A stretch of 64,000 nucleotides of DNA from Boswellia sacra (taxonomy: Eukaryota > Streptophyta > Magnoliopsida > Sapindales > Burseraceae), in contig SNVD02001284.1 in NCBI GenBank assembly GCA_013180625.2, positions 80,422 through 144,421 on the forward strand, read 5' to 3'. How positions within the stretch are numbered: the stretch's first letter is position 1; each line of letters begins with the position of its first letter. The notes under the pieces are model-generated. The model was given only the letters and a program-made list of their open reading frames with translations, made no database searches and was not told the DNA's origin. The position numbers and the translations under genes were made by a program. Positions 10,113 to 20,806 of this stretch are shown here, piece after piece.

Positions 10113-10773
10113 GCACTTTTAGAAATAGAGAAAGCACCAATTCGGCGATTCCAAAATATATGCGTATTTTGTGGATCGCAATTTGGTAAAGATGGAGAGT
10201 TTACAACAGCAGCTCTTGATCTTGGTAGGACATTAGCTGCGAGGGGTATTCATGTGATTTATGGAGGGGGTAGTCTTGGGTTAATGGGGTGTGTGTCGAC
10301 AGCTGCATCCCTAGGAGGGAGCAAAGTTCTCGGCATTATCCCTAAACCATTAGCTGTACGAGATATCGTAGGCCACACAATCGGGGAAGAGTTACAGGTC
10401 TCTAGTATGCATGAGCGTATTGCACATATGGTTGTTAAGTCCGATGCATTTATAGCTTTGCCTGGTGGTTAGGTACATTAGAGGAGATATTTCAAATCAC
10501 CTCTTGGGCACAGCTAAACATCCATCGGAAACCCATTGGTTTGTTAAATGTCAATAATTTTTTTGATGTTTTGTTGTCTTTTCTTGATCAAGCAGTAGAA
10601 AAAAACTTCATCTCACAGTCGGCGAGGCAAATCCTGGTTACAGCTTCAACTGCAGGGGAGTTAATTGATAAACTCCAAGAATTCGTCTATTCGCCTGATC
10701 CAACAACGGCTCGGATAGATTGTTTGGAGAAGGCAATAAAAGGCGTAGACTGGATTTAACGCTCCATCTGTAA
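10113..10773 (+). pseudogene. LOG-like: LOG-like (cytokinin riboside 5'-monophosphate phosphoribohydrolase) domain carried by element A
   Basis: Conceptual translation shows the whole LOG fold: FQNICVFCGSQFGKDGEF, IYGGGSLGLMG, GIIPKPL, SSMHERIAHM, SDAFIALPGG then GTLEEIFQITSWAQL, and KPIGLLNVNNFFD. These match plant LOG enzymes, including the PGGxGTxxE nucleotide-binding motif. LOG releases active cytokinin base from the riboside monophosphate. The host consensus MHxRK reads MHERI here. One base is missing inside PGGYGT (about 10469) and another near 10728, so the protein is now broken. The conserved tail, in a shifted frame, is NKRRRLDLTLHL with stop at 10771-10773. No ATG precedes the domain in the conserved frame, so the ancestral form may have been spliced or read from upstream. 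Intronless, as expected for capture through an RNA copy. Confidence 0.88.
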
Positions 10774-12737
10774 TCTCTATCTATTGGTTTGCTACATTTT
10801 TGTTTACTTTCTTTTTAGTGTGTTTATTTGAGATTTTTCATGTCATTTCTTTTGAGTTTTTTTGTTCAGGTTATTTTTTTCACCCCAGGTAATATTTTCT
10901 AATCTTGGCTTTTTAGAACGTGGCGGGCCTCACGTAAAAAGTTCAAGTTCTCTTGAAACGCATTCTGGATTTCTTTAATCCATAATGGCTGAATAAGGAG
11001 GCTAACTTCTAAACTTTTTAGACCCATTCTAACTGACTTGTTTTTGTTTGCTGGCTTGTTGGATTTTGTTATTTTATGAGTAAGTTTAGTTTTGTGTAAT
11101 TTAGAGTTGTTGTGTGTTTTTGTCTATATCAGTTTCGATTCGGAAAAAAAAAAAAAAAACATTGTGGAAAAACCTGAGAATGGCAGAATATGGGGTTTTC
11201 TTAACTCTTGAAACACATTCTCTCTCAATAAATCCGTAGTTTGTTTATTTCATGTTGTTTGAAGTGTCTTGTTTCTTGTTTTGTTCTTTCATAATAAAGG
11301 TATATAGGTTGGAAACCTTAAGTCTGCGGGCTACTGGTCCTAAGGATTGTTGAAATATACAATCTTGACTCAGGTGTAACAACGCCACGTACCTCTTTTC
11401 TTGCATTTTGTGGGTCGATGATAAGATAATGATGAATTAAGAATAACTCTTGGAAAATGATAAATGATGCATGGATCTGTGTGCTTGAAATGTTTATTGG
11501 TTTTCGCTTTGCTTTTGATTCCGTGCGCAACATTGAGCACTGAGCTATTATCACTGAGTTATTTGTTCACTTAGAGAAAGTTTATGTAATTTAAATGTTT
11601 CTTCAGATTTCAATGAATTCTAGAACTTGTTTGATGGTCACTCGAGGCGAAATCCTAGACTGTGCAACATTGGGGAAATGATTTAGGCCATCTTTGGACC
11701 GTTTGAGCCTTAATAGCCAACCTTGACTGAAATTGATCCCTAGTTACCCTTTTGAGCCTCTGTAAGCCTTTTTTCTTTGTTAACTCACTAAAAGATTTCC
11801 TAACCTCAAATGAATTTGTTCCAAACAGTTTATCCCTTACCTATGAGCATGTAGATCATTCAAAATTAAATTCTGAGCTATATTCTGGTTTTGGGAAGTT
11901 AGAGGAGGTTGGGATGTGTCATGAGCAATGCAAGTGAGTCCTATTGTGTTTGTAAAAAAAAAAAAAAAGTCAATCTGTACTTATCGTCCACGTACTTACA
12001 CATTGAGGACAATGTGTTGTTTAAGTGTGGGGGAGGGAAAGTTTAATATAAAAAAAAGAAAAAAAAAGAGAACAAAAGAAGAAGAATAAGAGATCTATAC
12101 CCTTAAGTGTTCTTAAAAAGGAATGAAACAACAAAGTGTTGGGGTGTAGTTTTCTTTTGTTTTCTGTAAAAAAAAAAAAAGGATTGAGTGTTCTAAATAA
12201 GTTTGGGGGAGTAACCTGATGAATTAAAATAAAGTTGTGTTATAGCGTTGAGCTCTACATTGTCTTGAATGATTTATGTGTTTATGGGTGATTTGAGCCA
12301 AATTATTATCCTTTATCATACCTTCACCCAAGCCAAACGTTACAAGCTTAATAAAGCCCTACTTGATCCTTGGTGTTGTGCATGTCTACATTAGTGGAGA
12401 GTGACTTGAAAAGCAGACCTATGGAGTTCATTTATCTACACATCTTCAATATTAAATATGATTCATTTTTATGCATAAACTCATTCGGGTTACAAGTGAT
12501 TAGGTCAGAATGGCTCTACACACACACACTTGAAGAATTGAAGTGAAGCGAAACTAAACTTTCGGATAAAATTCTTGATCAAGTGCATTATTTTGAAGTT
12601 TTCCTTGGGTTATAATTAAGTACAATCTTTGAGGCCTATTTGCAAGATGAAGCATTCATGTGTTTTAATTTTTTGTTGATTCTGTTTTGGTTTAGTTTTA
12701 TTCATATTGTCGTAGTTGCTCGAGGACTAGCAAAGTC
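10774..12737 (+). other. 3' non-coding region of element A
   Basis: No coding support. Two extra polypurine-like blocks resemble the true tract: taagtgtgggggaggg (about 12022-12037), preceded by cattgaggacaatgtg, and ataagtttgggggag (about 12198-12212). A box around ctcttgaaacgcattctgg (about 10951) recurs near 11203, and in element B near 50480, beside aatggcaga. Long A runs lie at 11142 and 11955. The region is mirrored in element C (58960-60919). Confidence 0.7.
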
Positions 12738-12753
12738 TAAGTGTGGGGGAATT
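12738..12753 (+). other. polypurine tract of element A
   Basis: taagtgtgggggaattt ends immediately before the TGATAAG start of the 3' LTR. It primes plus-strand DNA synthesis. The identical tract precedes the LTR of element C on the minus strand (58943-58959). Confidence 0.85.
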
Positions 12754-14165
12754 TGATAAGTGTCTATTTATATATCATTTTCATATCAATTCGTCCATGT
12801 TTCTTTGCTATATTCCTTGGTATTTTTATGTTTTGTGTGGTTTTGATGTTTGTAGGAGTTTTGTAGCAACTTGCACAAAAATGGAGTAAAACCCTTCATT
12901 TTCACCTCTGCTAGTCAGTGATCTTCTCGGATTTAATTGTATTGATATACAATGAATCCGATGACATATTATATACCGTTGGAAAGCTCTCGAAGTCTAT
13001 TTTCTGGAGAAATTTACGGTTTATAAATCCATTCAGTGTACAAAAGTTGTAATCAAAACAGTGTGAGAAGTGTAGAAATGTAATTCCACAAATCACTGTA
13101 GCATGTATAATACGGGATACTGTAGCAGGTTACTGTAGCAGAGTATTTAAACACATTTTAGGGTTTTATTTTCATAACTTGAAGAGGGGAAAACGTGGTG
13201 GAGGCTGCAGCTCTGGAATTCTTTCATCTCTTGGAGTTCTTGAAGGAGAAAGGAAGCTTGGAAAGAGGAAGAACTACCATCCAAAGAGAATTACATCAAA
13301 TTTGCTAAGTTTTTCCCTTCCCTTTCATTTTCTGGAATGTCTCCATGTGTATTGTATTTACCACGTTCATAAACATGTGTAACTGAATCTGAATTGGTTG
13401 AGGGTGATTTCAAAGCCCCTGATATGGTTTTTGTAATTTGAATGTGCAAGAAGTTGTTATCCAATTCTCTAATTGAAGTTGCTTGTATTTTCCTATATCT
13501 AATGCTTATGATTGCTTGCTGGATTGTATTTCAAATGGCCAACTGAATATAATATGGTTGTTGTCTATTGCTAGACTAGAAATCTTGATCCGTAATTGTC
13601 TTGAAGTTCTAATCCTTAGTAGCAAAATTGTGATCAGAGATTGCAATTGGAGAATACAACCTAAGTTAAATAATCCGAGCTTGTGTGTTTATTGCTTAGA
13701 TCAACCTATCTTTATTATCGTAATGCATCCATTGAATTAAATTTAGAGAGCTTGTTCTAGGTTGTTTAATGGATAGAGATTAAATAAAGAGTCTGTTTTG
13801 TTTAACAACAAAGTAAGGAAAGATTGGGATAACAGAGCTTGTTGTTATCTACGGTTGGTAATTTCAATGGTGTAATTGGATGACAATTCTACAATTAATT
13901 CGCAAATCCATATCTTGTGGTAGAGAAGGATCCCTTAACCAGGTTTCTCTCATTGATTTTTCAATCTGTTTTTAATTTGTATTGTGTTATTCTTTACTTG
14001 CATTAATATTTCATCAAGTTAATCAATCAACAAAATCCCCCTCATTTAGTTTATTGTTGCTTTCGAATAACAAATTCAATTAGAATCAATCTTCGTGGGA
14101 ACGATATCTTACTCATCACTTTATTACTTGTGCGATTAGTATACTTGCTAGTTTCGAACGCATCA
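12754..14165 (+). repeat. 3' LTR of element A
   Basis: A 1412-bp full copy of the 5' LTR, TGATAAGTGTC...CGAACGCATCA. Substitutions and small indels relative to 1476-2899 are easy to see, so the insertion is not recent. It keeps the CTGTAGCA x3 / TATTTAAA (13144-13151) / telo-box block. Confidence 0.95.
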
Positions 14166-15365
14166 TGTATACCATTGAAAAGCTCTCGAAGTCTATTTTC
14201 TGGAGAAATTTACGGTTCACGAATTTATGTAGTGTACCAAAAGTTATGATAAAAATGGTATGAGAAGTGTATATTTGTAATTTCACATATCACTGTAGCA
14301 TGTTATTAAATACTGGGACACTGTAGCAAGTTACTGTAGCAGAGTATTTAAACACATTTTAGGGTTTTATTTTCATAACTTGAAGAGGGGGAAAAGACTG
14401 GGGAGGCTGCATCTCTGGATTTCTCTCATCTCCTTGAGTTCTTGAAGGAGAAAGAAGGCTTGGAAGAGGAAAAACTACAATCCTAAGAGATTTTCATCAA
14501 ATTTGCTAAGTTTATCCCTTCCCTTTCATTTTCTGGAATGTCTCCATGTTGTATTATATTTATTACGTTTTTGAACATGTGTAACTGAATCTGAATTGGT
14601 TGAGGGTGATTTCAAAGCCCTTGATATGGTTTTTATGAGTTGATTGTGCAAGATATTGTTATCCAATTCTCTAATTGAAGTTGCTTGTATTCTCCCATAT
14701 TTAATGCTTATGATTGCTTGCTGATTGTATTCGAGTAGCAAACTGAATATAATCTGGTTGTGATTTATTGCTAGACTAGAAATCTTGATCCGTAATTGTC
14801 TCGAATTTCTAATCATTAGTAGCAAAATTGTGATCAGAGATTGCAATTGGAGAATATAACCTAAGTTAAATAATTCGAACTTGTGTGGTTATTGCTTAGA
14901 TCAACCTATCTTTCTTATCGTAATGCTTCCATTGAATTAAACTTAGAGAGCTTCTTCTAGGTTGTTTAATAGTTAGAGATTAAACAAAGAGCTTGTTTTA
15001 TTTAACAACAAAGTAAGGAAAGATTGTGATAACAGAGCTTGTTATTATCTACAGTTGATAATTTCAATGGTGTAATTGGATGACAATTCTATGATTTATT
15101 CGCAAATCCATATCTTGTGGTAGAGAATGATCCCTTAGCCAAATATCTATCATTGATTAATTCTCACTTCAATTAAGTTTGCATTGTATTATTCTTTATT
15201 TGCATTAATATTTCATCTACTTAATCAATCAACGAAACTCCCCATTTATTCTGTTTTCGCTTTCAAATAACAAATTTAATTAGAATCAATTCTCGTGGGA
15301 ACGATATCTTACTCATCATTTTATTACTTGTGCGACTAGTATACTTGCTAGTTTCGAACGCATCA
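14166..15365 (+). repeat. second, 5'-truncated LTR copy joined to element A
   Basis: Directly after the CATCA end of the 3' LTR, the sequence re-enters the LTR at its internal point tataccgttggaaagctctcg (equivalent to about 1694) and runs to another CATCA end at 15365. It is roughly as diverged from the other two LTRs as they are from each other. This is most simply the remains of a tandem LTR-internal-LTR-internal-LTR array after deletion, or an unequal exchange; an independent older solo LTR is less likely because the candidate target duplication flanks the whole block. Confidence 0.9.
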
Positions 15366-15370
15366 ATAAG

Positions 15371-16145
15371 TGTAAACGATTAAAAAATAATAATAAAATA
15401 GAAGACCAATTAAATTATTTAAATTACTTGATGATTTTATAAGATTGTAAATATGTCATAACAAACTTAAAAATGGTAAAAGACCAAATAAAATTAAATA
15501 ACACAAGCTTATATCTCAAATGAGAAGATTAGATCAACAAATTGTTGAATAGTAATATTAATTACTTATCACATAAGATAATATTGGTAATTAAGAGAAA
15601 ATTTATACATTTATTTGTAGTTAATTTTTAATAGAAGATTCGGTTTACTCTTGGTTAATTGTAGCTAAATAAGAGCTATTTAATTCAAAATTGGGATTCA
15701 AATGAATAATATTAATACTAATGCTAAATTTATAAATACAACATAAACTCTACAATCTGATGTGGTAGTTTACATCACAAGATCTTATTGGAAAAATAAC
15801 TTCCATCAATTTTTTTTCTCCTCTAGAAAATTTTTGCAATGTAGATTGCCACATTAAGTTGTAAAGTTTGGGTTATATGAAGGTTGTAAGTCTAGTACTA
15901 TTACAATATTTAACGTATAAAGTATCTATACAACAACTCAACCTGAGTTATTAGATAGGGGATTACCATGTTATGTTTTTTAACTTTTGTAATTTATTAT
16001 TTATTTTACATGTCGAGTGATATTTCACTAACTCAGATTGTTTAAGATTGGAATGTTGGTAAGTTGTATGTGTAGTATTATTCAGTTCAAATAGCATTAC
16101 TCTTCAAACAATTTGGATTATCGATTTAAAGTCCATTGAAAGATT
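15371..16145. other. intergenic, AT-rich
   Basis: No gene seen. A stretch at about 15715-15905 (aatgctaaatttataaatacaac ... gttgtaagtctagtactatt) has weakly complementary ends and could be a decayed MITE related to 25861-26048, but the match is poor. Confidence 0.4.
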
Positions 16146-16500
16146 AATAAACTCAAGATTCAATTGAAATGATAAATTCTAATTGTTAAGCTTGAAATTA
16201 TGAATAAATTTAAAGTTTCCACTTGATTAATTTTACAAATCTTCAATGAAATTCTAGATGTTTTAAAAAAGTAATTCAAATACGTGAATAAAAAAAATCT
16301 TAAAAAAGATTAGCCTTATGCTAGTTAAAAGAATTTTTATTGGGTCAACGGGTCTTCGTAGTAATATTTAAGTAAATTATGGGTTTTCTTCTAAAAAAAA
16401 TGTTTTTATAAATTTATTTGAAATTTTTTTTAAAAGACGTGAGACTATATAAACCCCTAAATATACTGTATAAACCCCAATCAAAATTTAAATATTTGAA
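16146..16500 (+). repeat. direct repeat, left copy
   Basis: Shares long runs with 17448-17745, for example attctaattgttaagcttga, ttaattttacaaat, gattagcctta and tttttataaatttatttga. About 300 bp align with indels. The two copies are in the same orientation and flank the exon fragment at 16725-17092. Confidence 0.8.
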
Positions 16501-16724
16501 TTTAATTAAATTTTTTTTTTAAAAAATAGTCATAAAATATAGCCTAGTACCATCAATGACGTCATCTTTTTTTAAATTAGAAAGAGATAAAAATGACACT
16601 GCCATTCAATGATATCTGTTAACGTTTGGGTTTTGAAGGATATATTCGCAACTCACGTGACAAATTAATAAATATGTTATTTTTTATGTAACAAAATTTT
16701 TTTTTTTAAATTTTATAATTCTTT

Positions 16725-17092
16725 AAAAACCTTGAACCTCCTTCGCCCACGCCTTGATGCTGTCACCATAACCCCTTTTCGTTTTCCTTCCAAAACTCGC
16801 CGAGCTCTGCACATCACGGCTCAACTGAGTCATCGAGTCACCCAACTCCTCCGACTCCACCTCCGCCTTCCACCCACTTTGTACGGGACCCAATCCCCTG
16901 GATCCAATCACTTTATCTTCTTTCTTGATTAATTCTCCATTTGTGTTTTTTTCACTCAAACGCGTGGAACTGGGTTTGTTCACCGAGCGGTTCCGTCTAT
17001 CAGATTCTTCACCGGAAAGCAAGCGCTTGCAGAGCTTCTGCGTTTCCTCCAATGATTTTTGAGGTTCATCCTTCTTATTGATTGCTGAAATA
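16725..17092 (-). pseudogene. stranded exon fragment of an unrecognised plant gene
   Basis: On the minus strand an open frame of about 120 codons starts just inside a plausible splice acceptor (tatttcag at about 17093) and reads NKKDEPQKSLEETQKLCKR, then a charged segment with ESEELGDSMTQLSRDVQSSA and GDSIKAWAKEVQGF before a stop close to 16725. Base composition is near 50% GC against very AT-rich flanks and the residue mix looks like real protein. I do not recognise the family. No further exons are visible nearby, and the frame ends where AT-rich DNA begins, so this is probably a fragment carried or left here by rearrangement. The direct repeats on each side support a mobile or duplicated block. 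Confidence 0.55.
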
Positions 17093-17447
17093 TTGTGGTG
17101 GAGGAGATCTGCTTGAATTTCTCAACAATATTAATACCTCCTGTAAATAAAAAAAAATGTAAGTTTTGTTTTCCCAATTTCTAGGGTTTTCAAAAGCAAA
17201 AAATGTCATGGGTTGAATTTCTCGGTCGATTTCACCACTTCTTCAATTATTCAAATTTGAAGCTTCTCTATTTACATGGCAGAATTATCTGTCACAGTCG
17301 ATTTAAGGTAGATTTGAAGGACGCTGATATTGGGGGTTTTTGTGTGCACTTCTTCTATTTTTAATTATCGTTCTTTGCTGTTTATGATATTAATTTAAAA
17401 TAATATCATATATGAAATTATTATTTTAAATTAATAAAATTTGATAA

Positions 17448-17745
17448 CCCAAAACTCAAGATTGACTTGAAGGAATAAATTCTAATTGTTAAGCTTGAAA
17501 TTATGGATAAATTTAAAGTTGCCACTTGATTAATTTTACAAATGTTCAATGAAATTGATGTTTGAAAAATGCAATTCTAATATGTGAACAAGATTAGCCT
17601 TATTCCAGTTAAAAGAATTTTGATAGGTTCTAAAAAATGTTTTTATAAATTTATTTGAAAAAAAAATAAAAGAGTGAGACTATATAATCGCCCAGATGTA
17701 CTATATACACCCCGACTAAAAATTAAATATTTGATTTTACTTTAC
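17448..17745 (+). repeat. direct repeat, right copy
   Basis: Second copy of the repeat at 16146-16500, same orientation, with indels. Confidence 0.8.
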
Positions 17746-19191
17746 AAACTTATTTTGAATGTAATATATGTTGTGAGAGTCAGACAAGTGGACTTCCACA
17801 ACTTTGTCTAGTTGCCACATAGCCAAGTTCACATGACATGTGTCAAACTCTATACATGTGGCCTTACAATAAGTGGAAAAATAGGCCTTAACACGTCTTG
17901 ATATCATTGGCTCACATTGCCACTTCCAGCCTTTAAATACAAAGCTCTTCCACTGTTAATGGCCAAGCCGATTCAAGCCTTAATTAAAGGCAATAATATT
18001 AAGCTGTTTTTTTTTTTTTTTTTTAAACCTTCCTATCCCTTATGTTTTTGGTTTCCCTCATTTTATATCCTTTCTTTATTCTCCGTCATCGCCTTATTTT
18101 ATAATTCTTTCACTTGCACCCTTATACTTACTTTTTACATTTCTAGTGTTGAAAGATAATACCCTTCTTTGATTTAATCCAATATTATATTAAATTAATA
18201 AAATCCGATAACCTAATTTATGTAAATAATGTTAAGTATACAACCAATTTATACAATATGATTTATATCTGATATGATACAAATTCAATAGACAAATAAA
18301 AATAAAAAATAAATTAAATAATTTTACTAAATAAAGTGAGATCCACTTATCTAATTAGTCTGTGTTAAATCGTGTTAAATCATATTATACAGGATGTATT
18401 ACATAATTTGATTATATATTTATCATTATTTATTTACTATTACGGAAGGTAATTTTAAGGCAATTCAATCCCTCGTGTACAAAGAATCATTGCTTTTTTT
18501 TTGTCCCCTTTTTCTTTCGTTTACCCAAGCTAAGTTTCAAAACACCCCAATATCGCTTAAATCAATCAACGACTTTTTCTTTTATTCATGCAAAGTCGAA
18601 TATAACCCAATAATTTTTAAATGAGGGGATGGTTTTTTTTTTTCTTTTAATCACCCAAATTAAGTTCCTATACAACCCAGTCTCTCTTAAATCATAAATA
18701 ATACTGATGTGCGTCTCCATGACTTAAATTTTAAAGCACTAAATTTTATGATAGATGAATACATTGACGATAATACACTTAGATTGAGGGTTTTATAAAT
18801 ACATAGGATGTGTAGAAAGTTACTTTCCTCTTTTAATAGTAATTTTACTAACATCATGTTTCTTTATGGTTTTTCCGCAAAAGTAATTTATATTATAGTT
18901 GATCTTGTAATTTACTTATTTTGTTTAAAATGGTTGTCAAAAGTTAATTAAGGGGTTCCCATAAAGCCCACCCCTTTTTTATGTTTTAGAAATAACTAAT
19001 TTAGAAAATAAGTTGTAAATGTTTGCTAAATCAAATGTTAAAAGTTAATGTTCTTTTAAAAAACAGGACAACAATATTTAGTAAATCAAAATTTACAAAG
19101 AAAGTATGATTTAATTAAATTAATTATTAATTTTTTCAAAGAAAAAACTACCGACGGGTTGTCAAACTGTTTTGGGTGCAGTGCGTTGGGT
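17746..19191. other. intergenic spacer
   Basis: No gene supported. An 80-codon open frame at 17917-18159 is hydrophobic low-complexity sequence after a T run and is not convincing. At about 18220-18420 there is a block (taagtatacaacc ... gtgagatccacttatctaat) resembling the inside of the MITE at 25861-26048, probably a decayed relative. Confidence 0.45.
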
Positions 19192-19201
19192 GACCATGTT
19201 A

Positions 19202-20806
19202 GAAAAATTGACACTGTGATCCCTTTCTTTTGACTGAAGTAACAGTCTGTCCCCCACTTTTGGATAAGTAACATAGACACCCCCAGATTCCATCTACCGT
19301 CAGAGAATCTGTTAAAAAAATTACACTGTGACCCCTTTCTTTTGGCTGAAGTACAGTCTACCCTGCACTTTTGGATAAATAACATAGACACTCCCAGATT
19401 CCATCTGCCGTTAGAGAATCTGTTATCTTAGCTATAATCTCTTGTGTAAAGACTTAACTACCCTTATTTGTCTTATTCATCAACAATTTTATATTGTGAA
19501 GTTTTCTATTGGCGTAAATTAAAGAAAAAAAAGTTGTTATTATGTCAGTAAGTGGAAAGAATAAGAATTAAAAAATCAAAAAGTATATTTTATACAAAAA
19601 CTAAAAATCTAATGAATAAAGTATACTTAATTTTAACATTGTATTAAATTGCATTACATAGAATTGAGTAAATTTTATACTGTATTTGGTTTGTTATTGT
19701 ATTGTATACATGTTAAATAATACTGTGTTTAATAAAAGACTGTATTATAGTGTATTAATTTTTTATTCTAAATTAAAATAATTAACAACCAAAATCATAT
19801 AAATTTTTAATTAAAAATAAAAATTCATAAATTCAAATTAATAATTATTCTAAACTTTAATAAATTTAAATTTTTATTTATAAAAAAGATTAAAAATATT
19901 TAACTAAATATGTAAACACATAAATATGTAATTAATTATTTTTAATATTTAATTGTTTCAATTAAATTTTATTTAATGTAAATAATATATTTAATTTTAT
20001 AATTTCTTTCTCTCTCTCTTTACTTTCCCTTTCTTTTTGTCTCTTGTTGCTTCAAGACTCAAATTGCAGAGTCTTTACTTTCCCTCAGCAGCTATACCAC
20101 CAGGCAGTTGAAGTTGATTTGAAAAAAAAAATAGAAAAAATATTTGTATGCTGCTTATGTTTTTTGTTGATTAATCTACAATAGGTTGTTTCAGATATGG
20201 AAATGAGCTGCCATGTGAGAGCTTTGCTCGTTCTTGTGTTTGCAAATAAGATATATGAGCACATATTGACTTCTTTATTTATTAGATTTTTAGTTTTTGT
20301 ATAAAATATACTTTTTAATTTTTTAATTTTTATTTTTTCCACTTACTGACATCATAACAACTTTTTTCTTCTTTAATTTACGTCAATAGAAAACTTCACA
20401 ATATAAAATTGTTGATGAATAAGATAAATAAGAGTAGTTAAGTCTTTACACAAGAGATTCTAGTTAAGATAACAGATTCTCTAACGGCAGATGGAATCTG
20501 GGGGTGTCTATATCATTTATTCAGAAATGTGGGGCAGAATGTACTTCAGCTAAAAGAAGGGGGGTTACAATATAATTTTCTTAACAAATTCTCTAACGGC
20601 AGATGGAATATGGGGGTGTCTATGTCATTTATTCAGAAGTGTGGGGCAGAATGTACTTCAGCTAAAAGAAGGGGGGTTACAGTATAATTTTCTTAACAGA
20701 TTCTCTAACGGCAGATGGAATCTGGGGGTGTCTATGTTACTTATCCAAAAGTGGAGGGCAGACTGTTACTTCAGCCAAAAGAAGGGGGTCATAGTATTAG
20801 TTTTTC
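19202..20806. mobile_element. non-autonomous long-TIR DNA transposon (Mutator-like), 1.6 kb
   Basis: The left arm (19202 to about 19650) is the inverted complement of the right arm (about 20260-20806), starting GAAAAA(T/C)T and including atagacacccccagattcca and gcaaagtc-like words. The element is bounded by a perfect 10-bp direct repeat, gaccatgtta, at 19192-19201 and 20807-20816, which is the mark of transposition. Long arms plus a 9-11 bp duplication fit Mutator-like elements. No transposase is visible in the AT-rich centre, so it depended on another element for movement. The arms contain internal tandem repeats (next entry). Confidence 0.85.
20469..20800. repeat. subterminal tandem repeat in the right arm, three units of about 113 bp
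   Basis: aaca(g/a)attctctaacggcag recurs at 20469, 20583 and 20695. Each unit then runs through gggggtgtctat and cttcagc(t/c)aaaagaagggg. The left arm holds two inverted units (about 19230-19430). Unequal unit number in the two arms means the arms have evolved by repeat gain or loss after duplication. Confidence 0.8.

Larger units (their letters stand above)
1476..15365 (+). mobile_element. element A: Ty3/gypsy (Athila-like) LTR retrotransposon with ORF X and LOG modules and an extra truncated LTR
   Basis: The order is 5' LTR (1476-2899), tRNA-Asp primer site (2906-2923), gag, protease, RT, RNase H, integrase, ORF X, a 67-bp minisatellite, a LOG-like domain, polypurine tract, 3' LTR (12754-14165), then a second LTR copy lacking its first ~220 bp (14166-15365). 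Domain order RT-RNaseH-INT places it in Ty3/gypsy. The tRNA-Asp primer site and the AVTLRSGK-type linker after gag point to the Athila side of the non-chromovirus branch (inference). Frameshifts and stops break gag, pol, ORF X and LOG, so it is not autonomous now. Flanking ctaag (1471-1475) and ataag (15366-15370) differ at one base, which suggests the outer truncated LTR marks the true 3' edge of the insertion. Confidence 0.93.
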
